In this document: piece after piece, positions 35,137 to 46,011 of the stretch
Layout of the letters: each line of letters begins with the position of its first letter
Position numbering within the stretch: the first letter of the stretch is position 1
DNA from: Linum tenue
Taxonomy: Eukaryota; Streptophyta; Magnoliopsida; Malpighiales; Linaceae
DNA length: 64,000 bases
Assembly (NCBI GenBank): GCA_946122785.1
Contig: CAMGYJ010000009.1
Location: forward strand, 31,407,633-31,471,632
Direction: 5' to 3'
Notes under the pieces: model-generated
What the model was told of the DNA's origin: nothing
Database searches by the model: none
What the model saw: only the letters and a program-made list of their open reading frames with translations
Program-made: the position numbers and the translations under genes

Positions 35137-37812
35137 CTACATCAGCATTTGCCTGAAATCCGAACCATAGTTCAAACAAATGTACACATATCCCACGCAA
35201 GAGGCAACCAAGTGATGAGCAAATGCCTCCGCTGCATCATATCTCCGTGCGGTCAAAACAGCCTTGTTGAGGAGCTCATCAACACTGGTGCAGGTGCTTT
35301 GTGATTCAGAACTCTCTGGAGGAGGCAAAGGCAGCGGATCGCTACCTGAAGAAGAGCTTTCTGCAGAGTTCCCTCCATCTTTTGATTGACCATCTCGATC
35401 ATCTTCTTCCTTCTCATCTTTCTCTCTGCTTCGACTTCCACCGGTCCCCTTCCAGGTGGCATGCCCTCACCATGTCAGGTCGAGGTTCTAACCCAACTCG
35501 CATCAGGTGCAACTGCAAATATTTGTGCAACCCTGAAATATCAGTAAAAGATGCTTACTTGTCCATTGAGCTTGTTAGTTACAGTAGATTATCAACCTGG
35601 AGATGCAAGTTGACTTCATCTGGACGTGAAAGAAAAAATGGGAAAATCAACACCACTCTTCAAGTGAGCTCGCCTTGCCTCGGGGTGCCTCTCACTTAAT
35701 TGATCCTTCAATTGCTGAGGTGTTGCACAGTAATTATTCGTCTTTTCAGGAGGGCACCAGGATAACCAAAATACAGCAGTTAGGAAGAAAAAACTAGCAC
35801 TGCCTTGTTATACAAGAAAAGTTGGTGAGCAGCTGAAACAGGATCAGGTGAAACTCACATCCATGATAGTGATGAATTGATCTGAAAGGAGAAGAGATCC
35901 AACTGATGTGGCATCAACATTCAATATCAGCCTTGATGCAAGATCATCCTTCGAAAGTGTTTCAACCTGAGGAGGAGCATTTGAAAGTAGGTTTTAAAAT
36001 TGGAGGATAAAATTAAAGTCACGACACAGATAATATAAATAAAATTAGTGATACACTGTACATTTAAATGAGATAGTGAACAAAGAAAAATTTATCAGCC
36101 ACACCCAATTGATCCGCCATTGTTATTGTGCTTTGACCATCAGGAAATGACACTCTTTAAGGAGTAAGTTCATGAATTTAGATTCTAACCTATACGAAAA
36201 CACTACAATATTCCATTTTACTAGAGGTTGAAGGAGAGCAATTGACAAAGACATGTGACCATAGGACTTACAAAGGTGCCCATGGCATAGCAGCTGCAAA
36301 ACTCCGATTATCCAAAAATGTATTTGACAGGACCAATGATCTCACCCGCCTTGGACGATGCTGAGCAAATATTTGAGCCAAGAAGCCTCCAAGAGATGTA
36401 CCATAGAGATGCATCTGTCATATTTACAATAAAGTTAGTTCCTCTAACAAGTCAACAGGATTATGCCAGGAAAATGAAGGACAATCAGAGTTTGTTGGCA
36501 CGAGACAATTCAAAAGCAAATGCAACATAAAATCTATGAACAGAGAACAAACTGTTCAACAAAAGAAAAAATGGGCATATCGAAGAAAGATTCTTACATG
36601 ATGAACATGGATGACATCTAAGAACTTGTCAAACTCCTGAATCCATTCTATATGATTCCAAACACGTGGAATATCGATAGAGATCACCCGGTATCCCTGC
36701 ATATTTTAAACATGTTGTGAAATACAATCCAAATGCCATCATATTGAAAATAAATAGTTGATCATTAGATACACATTGAAAAAACTTTTAAATTGACATG
36801 CATCCTTAAGGCATATGAAATCCTCCCTAAAGCATATGTAAAAAGTTCATGCAGAAAAGAATCATACATCCAAAAAATAACCCGAGAATTACCAAGGCTG
36901 GAGCATCACACTTTCGTTGATTTCGAAGCACGTAGATGGAGCATTATAGAGCCTAATATGATATCATCTCCAATATTCCAATGTGATATATCGGCTTGCT
37001 GCTAAACATTCTTCCGAGATACACTTGAACCATTAAAATACCAACTCTATGGGCAGTTGAAATAATATAGCAAGAGAGCTGGAAAATTACCTTCATGGAC
37101 AGTGCCATAATCTGTTTGTAGTAGACATCCGCGGTGCCTGCTATTCCAGGAAGACAAATAAGAGGAGGAACCGTTTTGGGACCAAAATCATAGTATCGCC
37201 ACTGCTTTGATCCAATCTATACGAGGAACATAAAACATGAAAAAAAAGGGGAAGAAAGGGCATTCTAATCAATAGCTGCCGCTACAAGAGATCAAGCTAT
37301 AAAGAGGAAACTCATTGTGCTACAGAAGAACAAGATCAGCAGCGGAGCATCAAAACACCATCCAGAGAATCCAACTGTGATAAGATAATGCTGGAAGAAA
37401 ATCCCTGTTCAATTTATAAAATGACCAGGAAAAAACGCATGTCCAACAATTGACAATCACAAACAGTTTAATCACTTAGCCAAAGCTCCCAATTCTAGTT
37501 CAGGCTTCCAAATCCATAGCAGAAGCTAGAATCAAGTTCAACACAACATACATGCAGGAAGATCAACACACACCTAGATTAAGTGATCAACCCAGCAGTA
37601 AATTAACTTTGTGAAAAGAACAGTCTACAGCCAAAACAAAAGCATACCCACTGGAAGTAACTAATAACACCCCAAAGTTGAATTTCCCACAAACCCGAAG
37701 TTGGGAAAATGAGAGAAGGAAATTGGGTACTCAGACTTACGGGGATCTTATGGAGAGGAACTTGGGACTTGAAGTGGACATAATCTCCCGGCGCCGCTAA
37801 GACGCCTTTCAT
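35137..37812 (-). pseudogene. Maspardin-like alpha/beta hydrolase, probably disrupted
   Basis: Exons on the minus strand: 37812-37741, 37216-37091, 36696-36598, 36414-36272, 35966-35859, 35741-35597 and 35512-35137. The N-terminal part (MKGVLAAPGDYVHFKSQVPL, then PPLICLPGIAGTADVYY) and the nucleophile elbow HLYGTSLGGFLAQ with Ser in GTSLG identify the plant maspardin (SPG21-like) family. The first four exons are clean. The following lid region (expected between 36272 and 35966) is not found intact: a diverged stretch near 36110-36170 has a possible trace with a frame break. Exon 35741-35597 is 145 nt and shifts frame near DFP; the last exon (376 nt) also needs a shift to reach its C-terminal frame. 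Either it is a recent pseudogene or the sequence has indel errors. No neighbour suggests function. Confidence 0.7.
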
Positions 37813-38560
37813 TGCTTTACTAATTCAATTCCCCCCCAGCTTCCTGCCCGATCACTTGATTGTTGGGGTCGCCACTCACCGGGAAACGCACAGCAATCAC
37901 CTTTGTTCCCTTCTTACTCTTACAGTTTTCTCGCCCAAACTCTCGATTGATCGACGGACCCAGACTACGGCGACGTTTTGCACCTTCTTGTCAGCCAGCC
38001 AGTGAGGCAGCGTTGCTAAAAATGAGGCGCCAATTTCATTAAACCCCGTTTCGAATCCCGCGGCCCGCAACTGTCAAACCTTTTCGTGTTCTTTTTTCTG
38101 TCAGCCGCTCGCAATCTCCAGAAGAAACCCTCCCTTATCTCGAATCCGCCGCTCGCAAGCTCTCTTCTTCTTCTTCCTCAGTCTCACCGAGCCTGAAACC
38201 TCGATCATTCGTTCCTTTGCGGTCCTCTAGAAACAACCCCGTCGTCTTCCTCTCCGATCCATTCGTTCGTCGCCCTTTGGTCTTCCTCTCTAAGCTCCAA
38301 AAACCCAGCGCCCATTCCTTCTTCGCCCCTCCAGAAACCGCGCAGCGTGGTTAGTTTGCTTGGTTTGATTTTATTGATGTTACTGCTAGTTTGAGGCAAT
38401 TGAGAACTTGTAAGTTTGAAGTAGAGTTGATTGGTTTAAGCTTGATTTTATTAATGTTGCTGATTTTGTAGATGATCATCATTGTAAGTTTACGCTCTCC
38501 ACAACTGTATAGTCCCTCTTTCATTCTATAAAAACCAACGACCCCTTTTAGAAAGCCGCT
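37813..38560. promoter_or_regulatory. Shared upstream region of two divergent genes
   Basis: The maspardin-like gene (minus) and the C2H2/NYN gene (plus) start 748 bp apart, head to head. The CT-rich stretch 38150-38340 looks like 5' UTR of the plus-strand gene. A bidirectional promoter is possible. No TATA box was placed. Confidence 0.45.
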
Positions 38561-39537
38561 ATGTTCTCAAATTCCCGCCGGCTCTGCCACTACTCACTTC
38601 AATGGGCACAGCTGAAAACCCACAACCCATTTCTCGATTCGTGTAGATTCCGCCATTTCAACACAAAGTCAGCTACTTTACCACCAAAAGCCCCCCACAA
38701 TACCCCCACAGTGGCAATTTTCTGGGATTTGGATAACAAGCCCCCAAACTCGATTCCTCCATTTGAGGCAGCCATGAAGCTCAAAAGGGCAGCTTCCTCA
38801 TTCGGGGTAGTTCAACACACGGTGGCTTACGCCAATCGGCACGCCTTTAGTTATGTGCCACAAGCTGTGAGAGAGCAGAGGAAGGATAGGAAGTTGCTGA
38901 ACCAGTTAGAAAACAAGGGCGTCATTAAGCCAGTAGAGCCCTATGTCTGCAAGGTTTGCGGGAGAAAGTTCTACAACAACGAGAAGATGGTCAATCACTT
39001 CAAACAGATCCACGAGAGGGAGCATCAGAAGAGAGTGAACCAGATCGAATCGGCTCGAGGGAAGAGGAGGGTGAATTTGGTTGGGAAGTATGCTATGAAG
39101 ATGCAGAAGTACAGGAATGCTTCGAGGGATGTTTTGACTCCGAAAACTGGGTATGGGTTGGCAGATGAACTGAAAAGAGCAGGGTTTTGGGTTGGGACTG
39201 TTTCAAACAAACCACAGGCAGCTGATGTGGCGTTGAAGGAGCATATGGTCGATGTGATGGACAAGAAGAAGGCCGAGTGTGTTGTTCTTGTCTCAGATGA
39301 TTCGGATTTCGTTGGTGTAGTTAAGGAGGCGAAGTCAAGGTGTTTGAAGACCGTCGTTGTTGGCAATTTGGAGCACGGGGCGTTGAAGAGGGTTGCTGAT
39401 GCAGGGTTTTCTTGGCAGGAGGTTTTGATGGGGAAGGCTAAGAAGGAAGCCATCTCAGTTGTGGAGAAATGGAGCGACCGTGAGATTTTGGAGAGGTTGG
39501 AGTGGAGGTTTGATCCGGAGAAGGAGAGAGGTTGGAG

Positions 39538-40193
39538 TGGGTCTAGTATTAACCCGCCTAATACGGGCCCAAGCCCACCACAAAGCGTCTCACCTTGGGC
39601 CCAAGCCCATTCTAGGGTCCAGTACACCGGGGGGCGTCCATCACCGGGAGGCGTCCAGCCTACCCGGGGGCGTCCACCACCGGAAGGCGTCCATTCACCG
39701 GAAGGCGTCCATCGACGGAAGGCGTCCACCACCGGGAGGCGCCCACCGGAAGGCGTCCACCACCTGGAGGCATCCATCGACGGAAGGCGTCCACCACCGG
39801 AAGGCGTCCATCGACGGAAGGCGTCCACCACCGGGAGGCGCCCACCGGAAGGCGTCCACCACCTGGAGGCATCCATCGACGGAAGGCGTCCACCACCGGG
39901 AGGCGTCCAATGGATGCCTCCGACTCCTATATAAGGAGGCCAGACCCTCCAAGCAAAGGGACTTCTCTCCCTTCCCTCATTTTACCACTTATGGTTCTCT
40001 CTCTAAACCCTATCTCTCTCTACATTTCTCTCTACACTCTATCATATATCCTATTCTAACTTGGGCGTCGGAGTGTAGATCACGGGGGCCGCCCCCGACT
40101 CTCCACAGGTTTCTTCCACTCCCGAGGAGATCAGACGAGGGAGTCCGGATCAAGGTTCCACACTAATCCCCCGGTACTAATCCGGGTCAAACA
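39538..40193 (+). repeat. 5' LTR of the non-autonomous element (first 3 bp missing)
   Basis: It matches 42551-43206 without visible differences. A TATA-like CTATATAAGG lies at about 39927-39936, so transcription would start shortly after. The first three bases (TGT in LTR2) are replaced by GAG at 39535-39537. Confidence 0.9.
39640..39915 (+). repeat. GC-rich minisatellite in 5' LTR
   Basis: Units of 15-17 bp on the theme GGCGTCCACCACCGGAA and GGCGTCCATCGACGGAA are arrayed about 16 times. A higher-order unit of about 99 bp is repeated twice in tandem near the end of the array. It lies immediately upstream of the LTR TATA-like box. Confidence 0.85.
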
Positions 40194-42547
40194 TTTTGGC
40201 GCCCACCGTGGGGCCTGATTTGGTACTCTTCTTGTGTGGTATCTGAAGGAGGAGAAGAAATCAATTTTTTCTCTACTAATTACCACCGACGGCTCCGACC
40301 GCAAAATCCCATCAGAGGATTGAGAGAAATCAGCTCTTCCGCCATCACCTCTCATCTTCAACAGCTCAGCCGAAGCCATCTCCCGCAACCATCAAAGAAA
40401 AATCCAAAGATTCAAAAAGGCAGATCTGGAACTGTCTCAAGTTCAAAAAAGCCTTACAGAGCCGATTCTTTCTCCACTAGTGTAGGCGTCACTTCTAACC
40501 ACCTCAGATCTGTAAAACAAGAAGAAGAAGAAAAAAAAAAAAAGAAAAAAAAAAACCCGACAGCAGTCAACGTCACCATCTCCTGTCAAAAGAAAGCCTG
40601 TCCGCTACAGTAAAAAGCTGGCACATATGGGACAACTATCTCTGAGTCACTCTTCCCCAAAAGTCAGTGACATCTCACTTTCTCTCTCTGTTAGAGGAGC
40701 AGGCCATCGATGCGTCCAAATCGCCTGGCAGCCGCATGCTCCCACCTTTCAGCCCTCAGGGCCCATGCCACCAATGGTCGTCCAGCGGCCCGCTTCACAA
40801 TCCTCTAATTAATTCCAGTCAGCGGCCCGCTTCAGCAGCATTCTTGGCCCGTTTCAGAAATTCCTCTACCAGCGCTTCTTAGCCTCCAGCCAGACCAAAG
40901 CCCACAACGTGAGCCTGCCTCAAATCCAGCTTCAGAGTAGTTGGCCCCGCTTCAGACATGATCCGCACTGCATTCCAACAAAAAAGAAATCTAGCAATGC
41001 TCTGCACGGGATTCGATCCCGCGTTCAAATTTCCACGCACAAGACTGTTCACCAGTTCGCTACAAGGACGCATAGTGTAATTAGTTTACAACACCAATTA
41101 CATCTCCAACCGCCAGCTAGCCTCCAATGCGGCCCACCTCCAATGCCTCAGCACTTGAGTTCCACCTCCGCATCCATACCGCCTAGACCTCAAGAAAAGC
41201 CCACTTCGTCTCAGTCCAAGACCTGCTACACCTCCAAGGCGGCCCGGAACCAACCCGCCGTCATGCCAATCCAGCCCGCCTACCGAAAGGAGGCCCAACC
41301 CGCGTCGCATTGGGAACCTCGACCCGCCTCCGACGGCCCAAGAACATCCAGCCCGCCTTCTGTCATGCAACACAGGCCCACCTCCTCAATTTCGAGGAAG
41401 TGGACCGCCCGCCAAGCCCAGCCGCTCCGCAGCAAAGTCTACGACCGCCTCCAACGCGGCCCATTAGTCGCGGCCCGCCTTCCGCGCTTGATGACATCAG
41501 TGTCCAGCAAGCCCACGAATGAAGAACTCAACATAAAAATAATATTAGAAAGGCGTCCATGGAGGATCGAACACGCATCCTCTTCGTACTAGGTGGAGCG
41601 CACACCACTGCACTGCAAGACATTTTGTGAATCAAAATGCGACCGCCATTATTTCTTCTAGTTCTCTACTGCGTCTCTTATAGCTAAGTTATCCCTTTCA
41701 AGATATTTCTTATATCATATGCCATGAAGATGCTCATTACGAATCATGTTGGACAACATATATCTCATATACCATGTCATGCCATGAAGAGAATAATTTC
41801 CACTATACTATGACATATTTCACGCATACTATGCTTCTGTTTGTGCTCTAAAAATATGGGGCACTAGTCACTCACATCTTTCGCAGATATAAAACCGCAT
41901 CCCGCTTCCTGAGCGATGCTTCCCCTCGAGGTAGAAGCCCGAATCCGCTTCCCAGTAGGCGCGACATCGGTATAGCAAGAACTACGATCCCGCCTCCCAG
42001 TAGGTGTGGCATCTTCAAAACACAAACGCCGCCTTGAGTTAAAACTCTCAAGTCGTGGGGGCCGCCCTCCCTAGCACATAGCTAACACCTACTATTCAGC
42101 CAACAACTCACGCTTAACATGCACACAAGCTCATGCCCATCTCGCGGTCCAACAGCTTAACGCATACAGCTCACAGTTACGGCCTACATATTAGCACGCT
42201 TCGCAATGGGCTAGTGGGGAAATCTCAAACGACTTGAGAGCTTTAACTCAATACATCGAATGCTAAACAAAGAAGCAAAGACGATGGTCGCACAAGGGGC
42301 AAACCGCATCGTTTGGACCCGCAAGGGTCCAGTCCACTCGTGGGCGCCCATCACCGGAGGCGTCCATCATCGAGAGGCGTCTCAACCATTGAGAGGCGTC
42401 CATCACCAAGCAATGGCCGCACAAGGGGCAAAGCCGCACAAGGGGCAAAACCGCATCGTGCGGACTCACAAGTAAGGCAAGTTAATACACCTTAACGCGT
42501 TATTTACTCCTTCCATTCTTACAGAATACAAGAAGCAAAGGGGCAAA
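40194..42547 (+). other. Internal, non-coding part of the LTR element
   Basis: It starts with the primer binding site at about 40194-40216. A purine-rich run lies at about 40520-40556. A short GGCGTCCATC-type cluster (about 42345-42412) resembles the LTR minisatellite. Two places (near 41008 and 41565) have GATTCGATCCC- or GGATCGAAC-like sequence reminiscent of tRNA T-arms, but no full tRNA can be folded by eye. No transposon protein is encoded. Confidence 0.6.
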
Positions 42548-43206
42548 TGTTGGGTCTAGTATTAACCCGCCTAATACGGGCCCAAGCCCACCACAAAGCG
42601 TCTCACCTTGGGCCCAAGCCCATTCTAGGGTCCAGTACACCGGGGGGCGTCCATCACCGGGAGGCGTCCAGCCTACCCGGGGGCGTCCACCACCGGAAGG
42701 CGTCCATTCACCGGAAGGCGTCCATCGACGGAAGGCGTCCACCACCGGGAGGCGCCCACCGGAAGGCGTCCACCACCTGGAGGCATCCATCGACGGAAGG
42801 CGTCCACCACCGGAAGGCGTCCATCGACGGAAGGCGTCCACCACCGGGAGGCGCCCACCGGAAGGCGTCCACCACCTGGAGGCATCCATCGACGGAAGGC
42901 GTCCACCACCGGGAGGCGTCCAATGGATGCCTCCGACTCCTATATAAGGAGGCCAGACCCTCCAAGCAAAGGGACTTCTCTCCCTTCCCTCATTTTACCA
43001 CTTATGGTTCTCTCTCTAAACCCTATCTCTCTCTACATTTCTCTCTACACTCTATCATATATCCTATTCTAACTTGGGCGTCGGAGTGTAGATCACGGGG
43101 GCCGCCCCCGACTCTCCACAGGTTTCTTCCACTCCCGAGGAGATCAGACGAGGGAGTCCGGATCAAGGTTCCACACTAATCCCCCGGTACTAATCCGGGT
43201 CAAACA
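42548..43206 (+). repeat. 3' LTR of the non-autonomous element
   Basis: Complete LTR, TGTTGGGTC to GTCAAACA, 659 bp. It contains the same minisatellite (about 42653-42928) and a TATA-like box near 42940. It is followed directly by the second copy of the C2H2/NYN gene segment at 43207. Confidence 0.92.
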
Positions 43207-43453
43207 GTTCTTGTCTCAGATGATTCGGATTTCGTTGGTGTAGTTAAGGAGGCGAAGTCAAGGTGTTTGAAGACCGTCGTTGTTGGCAATTTGGAGCACG
43301 GGGCGTTGAAGAGGGTTGCTGATGCAGGGTTTTCTTGGCAGGAGGTTTTGATGGGGAAGGCTAAGAAGGAAGCCATCTCAGTTGTGGAGAAATGGAGCGA
43401 CCGTGAGATTTTGGAGAGGTTGGAGTGGAGGTTTGATCCGGAGAAGGAGAGAG
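43207..43453 (+). repeat. 247-bp duplication of C2H2/NYN gene segment
   Basis: 43207-43453 repeats 39284-39530 with no difference that I see, so the same coding segment sits on both sides of the LTR element. Downstream of 43453 the gene continues normally, while upstream at 39531 the sequence departs into the element junction. Confidence 0.9.
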
Positions 43454-43617
43454 ACGCTTATGCTGCTGTGGATGCATTCTACAATGAGACTGCAAGCGGT
43501 GGAGAATTTGATGATGATAGTGTCTTTGGTGGAGGTTATGAAATGGGTGGTGGTGTTGTGGAGAGGGAAGATTCTGGTTCTTGGTGGGAGCTGGATTCTG
43601 ATGAGGCTGTCTCTTAG

Positions 43618-44515
43618 CAGAATACCATGGTAATTCTAAACGCTAGGATTTTCCATATCCCATTTGGTTTCGACTTTCTGTAGGGGTTCTGCCAACATCA
43701 TTTGTGGTCAGCTGGACTAATGGGAGAGAACAAATGTATGAGTGGACGATTGTTTCCATTCTGTTAACTTGCTGTTGGATCCTTTGATAGGGAGATGCTT
43801 GAGATTCGTTTAGAATGAAGGATTGAAGTAGCAAAAGTTGAATTTGATTGATTTTCACCGAGAGATTGAAATGGGGAGTGGATGGTGTTGATCTGCAAGC
43901 TCGGAAGCACACAGGATGGTAAATGCCAAATATGAGTTCCCTACTACTTCCTATGCAAACTACAGAGTTCTACACTCTGTAGGTTTCTTCTGCAGTTGGA
44001 TTAGCCTCAGGTTGTTCAGGTTTTGCTCGAACTGATATCCTCTGTGGGAAATCACCTATAGGCTATATCACCATGGAAAAGGAAAAGTGAGTGAGTTATT
44101 CGACAAGGAACAAGAATCAGACTGAATGTCATAAGAGGGTGGCCAATGGAAGAGAGGCAGCTAGCTAGCTTTACTGCTAAACAGGGAAACCAAATTGCAA
44201 CGGAAGATGCGCACTTCAACAACTGAGCACTGTATGACTGAAAGGGAAAGACGTATTACCAAAGACTACGTGCCAAGTGCGGAGTGCCAACCACTACAGA
44301 AGAAGAACCATCGTTTTTTTGTAACTTATCAGGAATTAGCCTCCAACCTTTTTGCTTTCTTTAAAAAAGTGGATTCTGCTTTCTTTCTTGAGGTGGCCAC
44401 TCGCTTGCAGCTACGGTGTATCCTAGATTTCGAATGGATATAGAATGTTACAGTGACATTCTTTGTTTTTTTCTATGTTTGTCAATCCAATTTTTGGATG
44501 CGCTTTTCTCACGTC
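43618..44515. other. 3' flank of the C2H2/NYN gene
   Basis: Probable 3' UTR followed by spacer; no gene is supported. The 8 bp before the hAT MITE (44508-44515) are its target duplication. Confidence 0.5.
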
Positions 44516-44805
44516 TAGGGGTGTGCAACGGTTCGGTTCGGTCCGGACCGGACCAAACTCATGAGAACCGCGGTCCATTAGTGAAAGACATGTTAGGACC
44601 AAGGACCGGACCATTCTTGCATTTGGTCCATTTGGTCCGGTTCGGTCCGGTCCAAATATGATCTCGGTCCACCATTTCTTCAGTAATTATAAAATTCATG
44701 AGGACCAAGGACCGGACCGCATTTTACTCGGTCTGGTCCGGTCCGGTCTTAACAACGGTTTGGTCCGGTGTGGTCCGGTACGAACCGGACCATTGCACAC
44801 CCCTA
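44516..44805. mobile_element. hAT-type MITE, GGTCCGG family, 8-bp TSD
   Basis: The 290-bp element has inverted ends TAGGGGTGTGCAA and TTGCACACCCCTA and is flanked by CTCACGTC at 44508-44515 and 44806-44813. The subterminal regions are packed with GGTCCGGTC-type motifs on both strands, possible transposase binding sites. It has no coding capacity. A decayed relative lies at 22498-22782. Confidence 0.9.
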
Positions 44806-44936
44806 CTCACGTCTAATAAAAATCCAAAGATGACCTCTATGTAATGGACAACTCAACTAGAACGAACACTAGTAATGGTCAGCTCAGCTGCAATGGTAAA
44901 TGGTGATGTGGTGAGTGTTAAGAGTTAGTAAATGCA

Positions 44937-45325
44937 AAGGTTACCAAACCGGTTTATGTCATTGTATCATGTATTGGTTTAGCAAGTGATATGCTTCGAT
45001 CAGTGGTACAATTGGTTCATGTCGGTTTAACAAAATATGTAGAAATATTTTAAATCATTAACATCAATGTATTTAATCATATGTGAAACATATTTAAAGA
45101 CAATTTACTGACAATCTACATTCATATTTAAATAAGATACAATATTTCAAACAAAATAACAATTACTCATATTTAAATACAATATTTGACGTCAACAGCT
45201 AAACTTTTATACTTGAATTCACCAAATAACATCAATGTTTAACTTTCAAATTCATAAAATAGATTGAAAATATATTTTTTAATTAAATTTACTAAAACAA
45301 TGTCAATTTACTAAAACGTTGCGAT
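44937..45325 (-). repeat. Decayed hAT-type MITE, same family as 12676-13050
   Basis: It starts CAAAGGTTACCAAACCGG and continues with blocks matching the reverse complement of 12780-13050 (GGTTTAGCAAGTGA, GGTTCATGTCGGTTTAA). The far end is lost or too diverged to see. No target duplication was identified. Confidence 0.6.
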
Positions 45326-45488
45326 ATATTTGACTGGGGGTTCCCCTGTTTTTCTTCCCTTCTCCAACCACCAGGACTTTCGTTGTAAATTTTATCACCG
45401 CCAGGCGCCATGGCTATCAGCGTTTTGGTGAAGATAATTAAGTGACACGGCAGGCGTTTTTCCATATATACTTATATATTAATTTATA

Positions 45489-46011
45489 GGTTAATATTTT
45501 CGTATGGCATGAACTTTGACCAAAATAAACATCATGGCCAATCTTTTCGATCTATAACATCCTGGCCCGAACTATACACCAAAATAAACAATTTGGCCAG
45601 ATCCGACTTTTGACCGTTAACTTGGACGGTCAAATGCGTTGACGTTAGTCAACGCGCCATATCACTGCCAAGTCAGCATAAAATATTTAAAATAATTCAC
45701 AATTTCCACACATTCCCTAATTTTAAATTATTATAAATTAAAAAAATCATCTAATACCTTAGTTAAACTAAAAATAAAAAACGAAAAAAATTAAATATTT
45801 ATCAGATCTTCTGATTTGGCACTAACGTGGCAGTGACGTGGCGCGTTGACCGTTAGTCAACGCGTTTGATCGTCCTAGTTAACGGTCAAACACCGGGTTT
45901 GGCCAAATTGTTTATTTTAGTGTATAGTTCGGGCCAGGATGTTATAGATCGAAAAGATTGGCCACGATGTTTATTTTGGTCAAAATTCAGGCCATACGAA
46001 AATATTAACCC
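45489..46011. mobile_element. Mutator-like foldback element, 9-bp TSD
   Basis: The 523-bp element consists mostly of two inverted arms of about 170 bp, starting GGTTAATATTTTCGTATGGC on the left and its inverse on the right. The arms share CCAATCTTTTCGATCTATAA and CATCCTGGCCCGAACTATAC. Flanking 9-bp repeats TAATTTATA lie at 45480-45488 and 46012-46020. Long terminal inverted repeats with 9-bp duplication fit MULEs. It ends about 70 bp from the 3' end of the disrupted P450 gene. Confidence 0.85.

Larger units (their letters stand above)
39538..43206 (+). mobile_element. Non-autonomous LTR retrotransposon (TRIM/LARD-like)
   Basis: Two direct repeats, 39538-40193 and 42548-43206, show no differences I can see. 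LTR2 is 659 bp and has the canonical TG...CA ends (TGTTGGGTC...GTCAAACA); LTR1 lacks the first three bases. TTTTGGCGCCCACCGTGGGG directly after LTR1 is a Ty3/gypsy-type primer binding site. AAGGGGCAAA before LTR2 is a plausible polypurine tract. The internal 2.35 kb has no gag, protease, integrase or reverse transcriptase, only a proline-rich open frame (40909-41592) without known domain. It must have been mobilised by another element. No simple target duplication is present (see findings). Confidence 0.85.
38561..43617 (+). pseudogene. C2H2 zinc finger / NYN-domain protein, split by LTR element
   Basis: The first part (38561-39530) encodes a NYN-type nuclease-like fold: VAIFWDLDNKPP (Asp about 56 and 58) and VLVSDDSDFVGVV, with a C2H2 finger inserted between them (Cys 130, Cys 133, His 146, His 151). 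The N-terminus (MFSNSRRLCHYSLQWAQLKT) could be an organelle transit peptide. The C-terminal part resumes after the element at 43207 and ends at 43617 with an acidic tail. Joining 38561-39283 to 43207-43617 would give an uninterrupted frame of about 377 residues, so the ancestral gene was probably a single exon. As it stands, the frame runs into the LTR and ends at 39934, giving a chimeric 457-residue product. Related Arabidopsis proteins are annotated as putative endonuclease with C2H2 finger; activity is unproven. Confidence 0.85.

Noticed and set aside
41005..41030. tRNA gene suggested by GATTCGATCCC
   Set aside because: Only a T-arm-like piece is present; acceptor stem and anticodon arm could not be formed.
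40909..41592. 227-codon frame in the LTR element interior as a gag gene
   Set aside because: Proline- and serine-rich, no zinc knuckle or capsid-like sequence; more likely non-coding.
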